From: Brevibacterium aurantiacum
GTDB taxonomy: Bacteria; Actinomycetota; Actinomycetes; Actinomycetales; Brevibacteriaceae
Length of the DNA stretch: 64,000 nt
Assembly (NCBI RefSeq): GCF_007558825.1
Contig: NZ_VLTK01000013.1
Span: 54,941 to 118,940 of the forward strand
Reading direction: 5' to 3'
A model generated the notes under the pieces. It was not told the origin of the DNA. It worked only from the letters and a program-made list of their open reading frames with translations, and made no database searches. The first letter of the stretch is position 1. Every line of letters begins with the position of its first letter. Shown piece by piece: positions 45,701 through 53,152 of the stretch. The translations under genes were made by a program, and so were the position numbers.

Positions 45701-45998
45701 GAGCTACGACGCGACGAACATCAAATGGTCGATCTCCTCGTATCCGACGGCCAGCGTGGGCAATCCGTCGGGCGAAGGCTACTTCGACCCCGAGGAATCC
45801 ACCGGGCCCAACGGCGGCCCCGCCTGGCCGATCTCAACAGAGACGACAGGTGAGGCGTTTGTGACGGGAAAGTACGACTCGTTCTTCGATGAATCAGACA
45901 CATTTGACGACACGGTGACGTTCTCGGTCGACGGCACCGCCGAAATCGTCGACGGCAAGGTCGTGATCAACGTCGAGGGTGACCCGTACGGCTTCTGA
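42705..45998 (+). CDS. Large polytopic membrane protein with disordered N-terminus and external C-terminal domain, unknown function
   Basis: 1097 residues from ATG 42705 (AAGGA six bases upstream). 1-220: acidic then Ser/Pro/Gln/Gly-rich, disordered. About 225-640: roughly eight transmembrane helices in an unrecognised fold. 650-745: Ala/Gly/Pro linker. 752-778: another helix after FNKKK. 779-1097: external domain starting SPEAAVEKYFSELSDGDAEG, similar in style to DUF4878/TcaA-like accumulation domains, with a VKINGIDIETSESG segment and one Cys pair (SCAKKTVAQPDGC). No catalytic motif seen. Together with its divergent neighbour it looks like an envelope-stress or surface system. Confidence 0.8.
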   Translation: MSDSSHDAKDNGAAEESDSTAVDEPDSTNSEEPKSTETSPAAKRPEPSPSAASGSETPSPAAGLDSNNDDPDSTARFAPGWNQSNQQQSHLYDSEPQTQSPSPSPFPEMGSPHPSQHSPASSQDSPASSQGSPYPAYDAPYGQQHPKPNSYYSHSGSQSNGRPGSQPSGYSDSQPGGHMGNQPGGHLGGQPQGVPYPQPPQYPQPQMSPSAAKYLSALSQGATWRSALIPPGLALLAGIIVSIIVSALLTSMSDFTTLAEETGSNTDGISYALPFVLLAMSLFGSAVFRFNVQAGDMGQASGSLFASGAPLLITIIVIGVLWWFTKRSELKSPSPNRGVTWIRIGITTLSMAFVLLLLELIFAARFSITESGGVVDLEFSAVTVRSFFLPLLTVLITSICARIAGHFKGSEAIGAPFLRWLVPPILVTWTHLIVATLALSIVAVFIIPLSFDMPWQTIPALFINVGLILTMLVHLGGVSASAQGDMMGFDSGGFSESLTIFSREAPGQLWIGLLAVVAAVLVATLVATVTRRPYWTVAGEDKAQWSTAWKIPLAFCAIWGLLSVLAVPLRIHLEGSAAAASMFDGFGTARAGVGPLAWSFLLFALWGVVIEVLSRTLGPRLVLTVPALAKFFAGRAVHPHWGQALGMSEPRHPLIHPDAVAGPGAGAGTTAAGAGAVAAGTGAAASAYPSVPQSGPSAHAEPGAYPPPGEPSAYPPAGATYPMPAPPNGAYAGPGSPPPPGTAPAQPFNKKKATLVGVISGSAVLAIVAALIVVTQVNGNTFSPEAAVEKYFSELSDGDAEGALKMADVDVPTEQRQLLTNDVLGAAKALPKDVTVEGADVNGNSATVTATYDVRGSKGTTNFSLHKAGKKALFFDDWRLQAPELFYLSVETPGLSKVKINGIDIETSESGIALPAFPGMYTIGLSEETELVSADEIEARAFFAEEGDMEGYEPALLAAQPTDVFRTEVNKQIKTLIDSCAKKTVAQPDGCPFGSYSAESYDATNIKWSISSYPTASVGNPSGEGYFDPEESTGPNGGPAWPISTETTGEAFVTGKYDSFFDESDTFDDTVTFSVDGTAEIVDGKVVINVEGDPYGF

Positions 45999-46002
45999 TC
46001 AA

Positions 46003-46072
46003 GGCCGGGTCGCTCTGCTCGGGGCTGGATTGCTCTGCTCAGGGCTGAGTCGCTCCGGTCAGGGCTGGATCG
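46003..46072. repeat. 20-bp tandem array between convergent genes
   Basis: Units of 20 bases start at 46003, 46023, 46043 and 46063 (partial), each of the form GGCTGGRTYGCTCTGCTCAG with a few changes. The array begins 4 bases after the large membrane protein stop and runs into the last codons of the convergent D-serine ammonia-lyase gene. Confidence 0.88.
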
Positions 46073-47456
46073 TCGACAGCAGGTTCAGCCCCTCAGCCAC
46101 ATAGTGTTCGCGCTCCTCGCTGGGTACCATGGCCCCGCCGGTCACCCAGACCAGGTGAGTGGCATCGGCATAGCGCGGCCCCTCGCCGAGGTGGCCGATC
46201 GTTCGCCACGGAACGGTCAGTCCCGCCGTCGCCGAAGGCTCGACATCGAGTCCTTCGGTCTGGTGGAGCACACCGACGCCTGCCTTGATGACCTCGTCGG
46301 AGACCGTGGCGAATCCGGAGATCAGAGGGCTGATCACCGGTCCGATGAAACGTGAAGGTCGTGCCACGGCCAGGCCGTCGGCGGCTGTGGCCCCGCTGAG
46401 GCCGATGTCCTGGACGCAGATCTCGCTGTGCAGACCGGTACGAACGCCGAGGAACATGGCAGGTGCTTGGCTCGGCTCCACGAAGATGCAGTGCACATCG
46501 TCACCGAAGACACTCTTGAGCCCATAGGTCACTCCACCTGGTCCGCCGCCGATTCCGCACGGTAAGTACACGACGAGAGGGTGTTCAGCGTCGACTGTCA
46601 CTTGTGCGGCTTCGAACTGGTCTCTGAGACGCAGAGCGGCCACCGAGTACCCGGCGAAGAGACTGCGTGAGTCTTCGTCGTCGACGAAGTGAGTACGCGG
46701 TGCCCCTTCGGCGGACGCTCTGCCTGCCGACACTGCTTCGACGAAGTCTCCGGAGTGCTCGATGACATCGACACCATGACTGCGCAAGAGCTCCTTCTTC
46801 CACCCTCGAGCGTCGGCCGACATGTGCACCGAGGCGGCGAAGCCGAGTGCCGCACTGAGAATGCCGATCGACAGTCCCAGGTTTCCGGTGGAACCGACGA
46901 CGATCCGGTGAGTTCCGGCGAGCGCGCGAAACTCCTCGGCGCTGTAGGTGGCGGGATCGTTCGGGTTCAGTCCGTGGCCGGCGGCGACCACCTCGGCGTA
47001 TTCGAGGACCTCGTGGAAACCTCCACGCGCTTTGATCGATCCGCTGATCGGAAGAGCATCGTCGCGTTTGAGCCACAGTCTGCCGGGCAGTTCGACACCG
47101 AGGCGCTCATTGAGATCCGCCTGCGCAGCGTCGGCAGGAACGAGAGCGGATTCGATGATCCCTTCAGCGGCAGCAGTCTCCGGGAAGGTTTCGGCGAACC
47201 ACGGCGCGAACCGTTCGAAGCGCTGGGCTGCTCGTTTCATAACGATCGGGTCTACACCGGCTTGGTGTTCCACTCCAGCTTCGTAGTTCGCTGCCATATT
47301 CTGCAGAACGTCGGCACTGGGATCGAGGTCGCTGCACAACCAGAAAGTCGATTCACCAGCAGCCAGGGACCGGACTACCGGGTCGGCAGCATCGAAATCG
47401 CCCCCAGGCTGCGGCTGAGACTGAGGTTGCGGTTGATGCTGTGATTGAGAGGACAT
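46059..47456 (-). CDS. dsdA: D-serine ammonia-lyase (D-serine dehydratase)
   Basis: 465 residues, fold-type II PLP enzyme. PLP Lys in PISGSIKARGGFHEVL, phosphate loop CGIGGGPGGVTYG, and the DsdA-type long N-terminus (PVVRSLAAGESTFWLCSDLDPSADV, MKRAAQRFERFAPWFAETFPE). Reaction: D-serine to pyruvate and ammonia, also D-threonine. Last gene of the minus-strand operon MFS permease, D-aminoacylase, DsdA; its first 17 residues are a Ser/Gln/Pro run (SQHQPQPQSQPQPGG) not part of the family. Confidence 0.92.
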   Translation of the reverse strand: MSSQSQHQPQPQSQPQPGGDFDAADPVVRSLAAGESTFWLCSDLDPSADVLQNMAANYEAGVEHQAGVDPIVMKRAAQRFERFAPWFAETFPETAAAEGIIESALVPADAAQADLNERLGVELPGRLWLKRDDALPISGSIKARGGFHEVLEYAEVVAAGHGLNPNDPATYSAEEFRALAGTHRIVVGSTGNLGLSIGILSAALGFAASVHMSADARGWKKELLRSHGVDVIEHSGDFVEAVSAGRASAEGAPRTHFVDDEDSRSLFAGYSVAALRLRDQFEAAQVTVDAEHPLVVYLPCGIGGGPGGVTYGLKSVFGDDVHCIFVEPSQAPAMFLGVRTGLHSEICVQDIGLSGATAADGLAVARPSRFIGPVISPLISGFATVSDEVIKAGVGVLHQTEGLDVEPSATAGLTVPWRTIGHLGEGPRYADATHLVWVTGGAMVPSEEREHYVAEGLNLLSTIQP

Positions 47457-47492
47457 GCTGGCAGACTCCGATTCGCGTTGGTGTGGTCCGTT

Positions 47493-49079
47493 TCAGTGCT
47501 GGGCGGCAATATACTTTCCCGCTCTTCGACCCATCCATTGGCCATTCTCGACCACGTGCTCGCCAGAAACGAGAACTTCGTCAATTCCCAATGGTGCCAG
47601 CGTCGGCTGAGTGAACGTGGCGTTGTCGACCACAGTCGTGGGGTCGAAGAGAACAAGGTCGGCCACATGGCCAACCCGGATACGACCGCGGTTGACCAAA
47701 CCGAACACATCCGCTGGCAACGCGGTCATCTTCCGTACCGCATCTGCGAGAGAGATGACGGACTGCTGGCGCACATAATGGTCAAGGACGCGTGGAAACG
47801 ACCCATACCCACGAGGATGCGGTCTTCCACCAGTACCCACAGGAAGGCCATCGGTCCCGATCATCGTAAGTGGATGGCGCAGCGCCGTCTCCACGTCGGA
47901 TTCATTCATCGCGTGCACAATCATCGTCGCCTTCAGATTCTCCTCGCGAAGTATGGACGCAACGGTAGAAACCGGGTCGAGCCGAAGGCTGTGCGACAGG
48001 GATTCGATGGACTGACCTTCAAACCGGTGCGACCCGGTGCTCGCGATGACGACGTTGTCCCAGCCGGCTTGCAGTCCGTAATTCTCAAACGTCGATTGAG
48101 GGTCACCGATCTGTCGGCTCGCCGCCTGCACAAGTTCGGGTGAGTTCAGTCGGTCCAGCAGAACGCGCGATCCGCCATCATGCATCCACGGGGGCAACAG
48201 CGCTGCCAACATCGTGCTGGCAGCCGTGTAAGGATAGATATCTTGAGTGACACGCACACCCTGAACTCGGTTGGAGTCGATCTCGGCAAGCACCTCGGCG
48301 AGCTTTCCGGGCTGTCGTCGATCGGCCATCTTCAGATGCGAAATGTGGCACTTGGTGCCCGCAGACTCGGCGATGGCAAGAGTCTCGCGCACACTTTCAG
48401 ACAGGTATCGGCTCTCATTGCGCATGTGGCTCGCGTAGACGGCGTTCGGAGGCAGTCGTTTCGCCAAGCGGGTGATCTCCTCCGAACTGCTGAATACCCC
48501 CGGGGGATAGATCAACCCAGTGGACAGACCGGCAACACCCATCTCGAGTGCCTCGTCGACCAAGCGCTCCATCGTCGCCATCTCAGCCTTTGAGGGATCT
48601 CGGTCTTCTGCCCCCATCGCGGCGACTCGGATTGTGTTGTGCCCGATCAGCGACGCGAAATTCGTCACGAATTCGCCCTCTTCGAGGGCACCTACATAAC
48701 TGGAATAATCGCTCCAAGTACATTCCTGAGGCGGAAATATTCTCTCAACCAGCGAATTGAAATCGTCCGAGTGAAGTTCGTTGATGGGTGCCATGCTGAA
48801 GCCGCAATTGCCGTTGACCTCGGTTGTCACACCCTGCAGAATCTTTGATGTGTCATCCTCTGTCCGGAGTGGAGAGTGATCCGCGTGGGCGTGAGTATCG
48901 ATGAATCCTGGCGCCAGCATCCGACCATCAGCATTGACATGGTGTTCACCCAGCCGGGCGCCCAGAGTTCCGGCGCGCGCGATATGAGCGATCGTCTGGC
49001 CTTCGATGAGAACGTCTTTCGGCTCTGTCGATAGGTTCTCTCCGTCGGCGAGAAATGCGTTGGTGATGAGTGTTCGCAT
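47493..49079 (-). CDS. N-acyl-D-amino-acid deacylase (D-aminoacylase, amidohydrolase family)
   Basis: 528 residues. Metal motif GFIDTHAHADHS, the D-aminoacylase Cys ligand in TTEVNGNCGFSMAP, HMRNESRYLSES (His ligand), SHLKMADRRQPGK and the late IGTDGLPVGTGGRPHPRGYG block all match. It removes the acyl group of N-acyl-D-amino acids. It starts 2 bases after the permease stop and is followed by D-serine ammonia-lyase, so N-acetyl-D-serine or a mixture of N-acyl-D-amino acids is the likely substrate. Confidence 0.93.
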   Translation of the reverse strand: MRTLITNAFLADGENLSTEPKDVLIEGQTIAHIARAGTLGARLGEHHVNADGRMLAPGFIDTHAHADHSPLRTEDDTSKILQGVTTEVNGNCGFSMAPINELHSDDFNSLVERIFPPQECTWSDYSSYVGALEEGEFVTNFASLIGHNTIRVAAMGAEDRDPSKAEMATMERLVDEALEMGVAGLSTGLIYPPGVFSSSEEITRLAKRLPPNAVYASHMRNESRYLSESVRETLAIAESAGTKCHISHLKMADRRQPGKLAEVLAEIDSNRVQGVRVTQDIYPYTAASTMLAALLPPWMHDGGSRVLLDRLNSPELVQAASRQIGDPQSTFENYGLQAGWDNVVIASTGSHRFEGQSIESLSHSLRLDPVSTVASILREENLKATMIVHAMNESDVETALRHPLTMIGTDGLPVGTGGRPHPRGYGSFPRVLDHYVRQQSVISLADAVRKMTALPADVFGLVNRGRIRVGHVADLVLFDPTTVVDNATFTQPTLAPLGIDEVLVSGEHVVENGQWMGRRAGKYIAAQH

Positions 49080-49081
49080 GT

Positions 49082-50413
49082 TCAGATCTCCCCGAGCTTT
49101 TTGACTTCACGATTCATTGCACGCGGCAGGACGGCCAGTCCCACCACAGAAATCACGAGCAGGCCGACCATTGTGAGGAGTCCACCCTGAGTGCTGCCGG
49201 TTGCGTCCTTGACCAACCCCATGATCGTGGGGGCAACGAACCCGCCCAGGATTCCGACCGTATTGATGAAGGCGATTCCACCTGCAGCAGCCGTTCCGCC
49301 GAAATGCTGTGCAGGCACGGCCCAAAAGACCGTGTATGCACCCCAGACTGCGGCAATCGCGACGATGAGCGCGATGAACGACACCCCGAAATTCGATGCC
49401 GTGTAGGCAGCGACCGTGAGTCCGAGGATCGCGACGATCGTGGGCACGATACTGTGCCAAGTCCGCTCGCCGAATCGATCGGAGCTACGAGTCAGAATGA
49501 TCATCACAGGGATGGTAACGAGATACGGAATCGATGATAGGAGGCCGTTGGAGAAGGTGTCGGTGATGCCGTTCTCCAACAGGATCGTCGGCAGCCAGAA
49601 GCTGACCGCATAGATCCCGCACATGATTCCAAAATAGGCGACCGCCATGATGTAGACAGTCGGGTTCTTCAACGCCACCAGGAAGCTGCTCGTGTGCTGC
49701 GAGGACTGGCTCCGCGACAGTTGGTCTCGTATGATCTGACGCTCGCCGTCGTTGAGCCACTTGGCCTGTTCGGGTCGATCGACCATGAACAGCCAAAAGA
49801 TCGCTCCCAGCAGAACACACGGCAGACCTTGGACGAGGAACATCCACTGCCACCCTGAAAGCCCGCCCAGGTTGTCTGTCACTGCAATGATCATGGCCGA
49901 TCCAGCTGACCCAATGATCGCCCCGATTGGCCCCGCAAGCATGTAGATGCCCATCACCGAAGCCATCTTCCGAGCGGGGTACCAATACGTCAGATAGAGA
50001 ATGATCCCCGGAGCGAACCCGGCCTCGAAGATGCCTAGCAGAATGCGAATGACATAGAACATCGCTTCGTTCGTCACGAAGAGCATGGATGCCGAGGTTA
50101 TTCCCCACAGCACCATAATTCGGGTAATGGTCTTGCGAGCGCCGACCCTATTCATGAGCAGATTGCTTGGGATCTCGAGGCTGGCATAAGCGAGGAAGAA
50201 CAGGCCTGCGCCGATTCCGAAGACAGCCTCGGTCAGTCCAGGTATTTCGGCTTGCATATGCAGCTTCGCATACCCGATATTCACCCGATCGAGATATGCG
50301 AATGTGTAGCAGATCAGCAGGAAGGGCAGAAGACGACGGTTGATCTTCTTGAATACAGCGACTTCCTTGTCGCTGGCAATCCCATTCGTGGCGGCGGTGC
50401 CTGTGTTCGACAT
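49082..50413 (-). CDS. MFS transporter, anion:cation symporter (ACS) type
   Basis: 443 residues from ATG 50413 (GAGGAGA six bases upstream); the frame extends nine codons further. Twelve helices, with KINRRLLPFLLICYTFAYLDRVNIGYA and LMNRVGARKTITRIM as ACS family marks (phthalate, glucarate, tartrate permeases). First gene of the D-amino acid operon. Its expected cargo is an N-acyl-D-amino acid, an anion that suits ACS carriers. Confidence 0.9.
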   Translation of the reverse strand: MSNTGTAATNGIASDKEVAVFKKINRRLLPFLLICYTFAYLDRVNIGYAKLHMQAEIPGLTEAVFGIGAGLFFLAYASLEIPSNLLMNRVGARKTITRIMVLWGITSASMLFVTNEAMFYVIRILLGIFEAGFAPGIILYLTYWYPARKMASVMGIYMLAGPIGAIIGSAGSAMIIAVTDNLGGLSGWQWMFLVQGLPCVLLGAIFWLFMVDRPEQAKWLNDGERQIIRDQLSRSQSSQHTSSFLVALKNPTVYIMAVAYFGIMCGIYAVSFWLPTILLENGITDTFSNGLLSSIPYLVTIPVMIILTRSSDRFGERTWHSIVPTIVAILGLTVAAYTASNFGVSFIALIVAIAAVWGAYTVFWAVPAQHFGGTAAAGGIAFINTVGILGGFVAPTIMGLVKDATGSTQGGLLTMVGLLVISVVGLAVLPRAMNREVKKLGEI

Positions 50414-50423
50414 GGATTCTCCT

Positions 50424-50452
50424 CTCAACACTGATGACACAGTAGTGTTGAG
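50424..50452. promoter_or_regulatory. 29-bp inverted repeat in the divergent control region of the D-amino acid operon
   Basis: CTCAACACT and AGTGTTGAG are perfect 9-bp arms around 11 bases. It lies just upstream of the permease start (50413) and overlaps its likely promoter/leader, good for an Lrp/AsnC-type oligomer. Confidence 0.6.
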
Positions 50453-50457
50453 TCATT

Positions 50458-50474
50458 ACGATTGATCAAATCGT
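50458..50474. promoter_or_regulatory. Second inverted repeat, 17 bp, in the same control region
   Basis: ACGATT and AATCGT arms around GATCA, six bases from the longer repeat. Two adjacent sites suit Lrp-family octamers, which usually bind several phased sites. Confidence 0.45.
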
Positions 50475-50540
50475 TGGAAATCGCTATTTTGATGCATCTG
50501 TTTGAAGCTAGAAGCCAACTGTAGGAGAGGACTTGCTCAG

Positions 50541-51608
50541 ATGGCCGGTCCCACTGTCGATGCCGTGGATCTCGATATCACCGATGCCCTGCAGATTGAT
50601 CCGCGAGTGCCATGGACGGTGATCGGCGAACTGGTTGAGCGATCCGAAGTCTCAGTTTCGCGACGCTGGCGGAGTCTGAACGAAAAGGGACTCGCGTGGA
50701 CCGGAATCGCCTTGCACCCGGCGGCGTCACAAGGAGCATTCATCGAGATGGGCTGCTGGTCGGACAAATTTCAGCCGCTGATCGACCAGCTCGTCGAACA
50801 CCCTGATGTCATCACAGTCGGTTCGACGACCGGCGACTTCAACCTGTACTGCATTGTCATCGGAGTTTCTCTGGAGGGAGTTCTCAATCGCATCGATCAA
50901 GGACTCCCAGAACTTCGGCTGTGCGAACGAGTTCGGATCAATCTCTTTCATCAGATTGCAGGAGGAGTCGACTGGAGGCAGGGCATCATCGACGTGGAAT
51001 CGTGGCGTCGCAAAGGCGGCTCGCGATCGATTGCAGTCAAAGAACTTCAACGTGTACGAAATTCTGCGAGTGAGTCGCCTGTGGCCCCGTCCGTCCGTTT
51101 TCGGCGCCTCTTCCTCGAATTGGGAGCCGACGCAAGGAGACCGCTGAAAGAGGTGGCACAAGCTCTGGAGACGACTGCGCCGGTCGTCAAGCGGATGATC
51201 AGCAGACTCGTCGATGAGCGGCAGATCGTCTTTCGCTGCGATATCGCCAGGCCGGTCTTCGACTTTCCCATCGCAATGGTTCTTTCGTTGAAGACCGCCC
51301 CGGAGCATGCTGAACAACTCGCATTTCGCATAGGCGCCTGGAAGGAGACCCGGTTCTGCGCCTCGGTCGCCAGCACTGCCAATCTCATCGTTGTTGCAGG
51401 GTTGAGAGACCTGATCGACGGGGACAATTTCATGTCGAAGTTGACGGATCTCGAGCATCCTGTTGATGTTGTCCAGCGCGCGATCAACACCCACACTTTC
51501 AAGATCTATGGGCGTCTGCTCGACGACACCGGAAAGTCGCTCCATCACATTTCGGTCGACCCCTGGGCTGCTGAATATTTGTCGACCCCTGGGCTGCTGA
51601 ATGTTTAG
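50541..51608 (+). CDS. Double-length Lrp/AsnC family transcriptional regulator
   Basis: 355 residues from ATG 50541 (GGAGAGG about ten bases upstream). Two full Lrp units in tandem: helix-turn-helix 1 (LDITDALQIDPRVPWTVIGE, SEVSVSRRWRSL) with a ligand domain about 70-150, then helix-turn-helix 2 (RRLFLELGADARRPLKEVAQ, TTAPVVKRMISRLV) with its own ligand domain about 245-320. Divergent from the D-amino acid operon, its likely target. The last residues are encoded by a 26-bp duplication, so the C-terminus has been rewritten. Confidence 0.88.
   Translation: MAGPTVDAVDLDITDALQIDPRVPWTVIGELVERSEVSVSRRWRSLNEKGLAWTGIALHPAASQGAFIEMGCWSDKFQPLIDQLVEHPDVITVGSTTGDFNLYCIVIGVSLEGVLNRIDQGLPELRLCERVRINLFHQIAGGVDWRQGIIDVESWRRKGGSRSIAVKELQRVRNSASESPVAPSVRFRRLFLELGADARRPLKEVAQALETTAPVVKRMISRLVDERQIVFRCDIARPVFDFPIAMVLSLKTAPEHAEQLAFRIGAWKETRFCASVASTANLIVVAGLRDLIDGDNFMSKLTDLEHPVDVVQRAINTHTFKIYGRLLDDTGKSLHHISVDPWAAEYLSTPGLLNV
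51555..51606. repeat. 26-bp tandem duplication at the 3' end of the AsnC-type gene
   Basis: Two 26-base units (51555-51580 and 51581-51606) start with GTCGACCCCTGGGCTGCTGA and differ at one base near the end. 26 is not a multiple of 3, so the second copy is read in a new frame and ends in TAG. Without it the frame would read on to a TGA about 25 bases later. Confidence 0.92.
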
Positions 51609-51806
51609 AGACAAAGTCGGTTCAACACTGACTCGCCAACGTCTCAGCAGCGTACCTACAAGCATTCTGACTGGCTGTTTCGCCGAACCGGATAGAGCGA
51701 ACCGTGATGCCTCAATCGAGAATGCCTCCGATGCGCACTCCCCCCTGGAAGCTGAACATTCCCGGCCCTCGCCCAAGTGCGGGCACGGTCTGCAACTTCG
51801 ACAAAC

Positions 51807-52769
51807 TCAGTCCTTGTGGACGTCCTTAGCACTCTCCAACACATCCGCGAGCTCGCCGAGCCACTGCGTGTATCCGTCGTAGGTGTAGGCACGTTTGTCA
51901 TCCCAGGTGCCGAGTTGCTTGTGTTTGACCGGGAGCAGGCTCTTGAAGATGGGGTTGTCCTCGTAGTCGGTCGATGCATCGTGGATGAGCATGACGTCTG
52001 CCGGATAATCGCTGATCTTCTCCCAGGAGACTTCGGCCCAACTGGTATCCGCTCCTGACTCCGGACCGACGAGGTTCAGGCCGTCATCGGTGAGCATCTT
52101 CGCGACTCCCAGCTTCTTGGCTGTGTAGTTGATCTCGGCGCTGAAGTTCGCGAGCAGCACGGTCAGCCAGTCCTTGTCTGCGGTGATGTCGCGGATTCTC
52201 TGTCGAGCGGCCTCGAACTGCTTGCGCTGCCGAGCAATCTCTCCGGTTTCGGTGTCTTTTCCGAGCGCACGGGCGATCGCGGCATACTGGGCGAACATGT
52301 CATCCGGCGTTCCTCCGTCGAGCTTGACCGGCACAAATGGAACTAGCTTCGCCACTTGGTCGTTGAGCTTGTCGTCCCACCATGTCCACCCATCGCCTTT
52401 GTCGTTGCCATAGGCGATGATGACATCGGGATTCGTCGCCGCGAGAGCTTCGAGATCGAACTCCATATCAGTGCCGACGATCTCCACACCCGTCTGGTCG
52501 AACGACTTCCCCGGGGACTCATCCTGGCCGAACCCATAGACGGCTACCGGTTTGATCCCGTACGGGGCAAGTGCGGCTGCGGAGTAGAAATCCATGGCAA
52601 TTCGTTCAACCGAGTGGTCCAACTCAATGGTGAGTCCGTCATAGCCCTCCGGGCTGTAAGAGAAACCTTTCGCCCCGGTTGCCGTTGCGGCTTCGCTCTC
52701 GGGGCTGCCGCATGCAACTAGGGCAAATGGGGCGAGTACGGACAATGCGAGCAACTGGCGGCGGCGCAT
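51807..52769 (-). CDS. Iron-siderophore ABC transporter substrate-binding lipoprotein
   Basis: 320 residues. Signal peptide with twin arginines (MRRRQLLALSVLAPF) and lipobox ALVAC, so it may be exported folded and lipid-anchored. FepB/FhuD-type fold: VERIAMDFYSAAALAPYGIKP, LAATNPDVIIAYGNDKG and the long central helix region. It captures ferric siderophores. No permease or ATPase of this system is in the window, so it must work with partners encoded elsewhere. The siderophore-interacting reductase is divergent beyond a 383-base gap. Confidence 0.9.
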   Translation of the reverse strand: MRRRQLLALSVLAPFALVACGSPESEAATATGAKGFSYSPEGYDGLTIELDHSVERIAMDFYSAAALAPYGIKPVAVYGFGQDESPGKSFDQTGVEIVGTDMEFDLEALAATNPDVIIAYGNDKGDGWTWWDDKLNDQVAKLVPFVPVKLDGGTPDDMFAQYAAIARALGKDTETGEIARQRKQFEAARQRIRDITADKDWLTVLLANFSAEINYTAKKLGVAKMLTDDGLNLVGPESGADTSWAEVSWEKISDYPADVMLIHDASTDYEDNPIFKSLLPVKHKQLGTWDDKRAYTYDGYTQWLGELADVLESAKDVHKD

Positions 52770-53152
52770 GGATGACCTTCCGGTATTCGTCTGTGTTGGG
52801 ATCGTTGGAATCGATTGAGGATTGGATCAATATTCACTTGGGCTGCTCACCGCCGACTCACTTCCCTGAAGGCGCCGACCTAGTTACTTGAAGGCGCTGT
52901 TCAGCGACGGCGCTTGAGCACATATTTCGGCCTCGGCACGAGGCTGATGACCTCGTATGGCGCGCAGCCGATCTTCACCGAATTGCGCGCTCTGGACCCG
53001 TCGAGAACACGTTAGCACCATTTGGACAGGCTATCCTTACTAACTTGGCGTAGACTGGTCTATGAACGTTGCACCACATCGCCTGCAGGAAGAATCTTTC
53101 GGCAGGCGACCGTACCGAGTTCCTCACCACGACGAGGGCACAAGGAGCACCT
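52770..53152. other. 383-base non-coding gap between siderophore-binding protein and siderophore-interacting protein genes
   Basis: It holds the DtxR-like box at 53021-53039. The frames open here on both strands are short and have no family look or ribosome site, so I call none. Promoters for both divergent genes must lie here. Confidence 0.5.
53021..53039. promoter_or_regulatory. Possible DtxR/IdeR iron box
   Basis: Nineteen bases (TTTGGACAGGCTATCCTTA) match 13 of 19 positions of the DtxR/IdeR consensus by hand alignment, best in the right half. Located 114 bases before the siderophore-interacting protein start. Confidence 0.35.
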
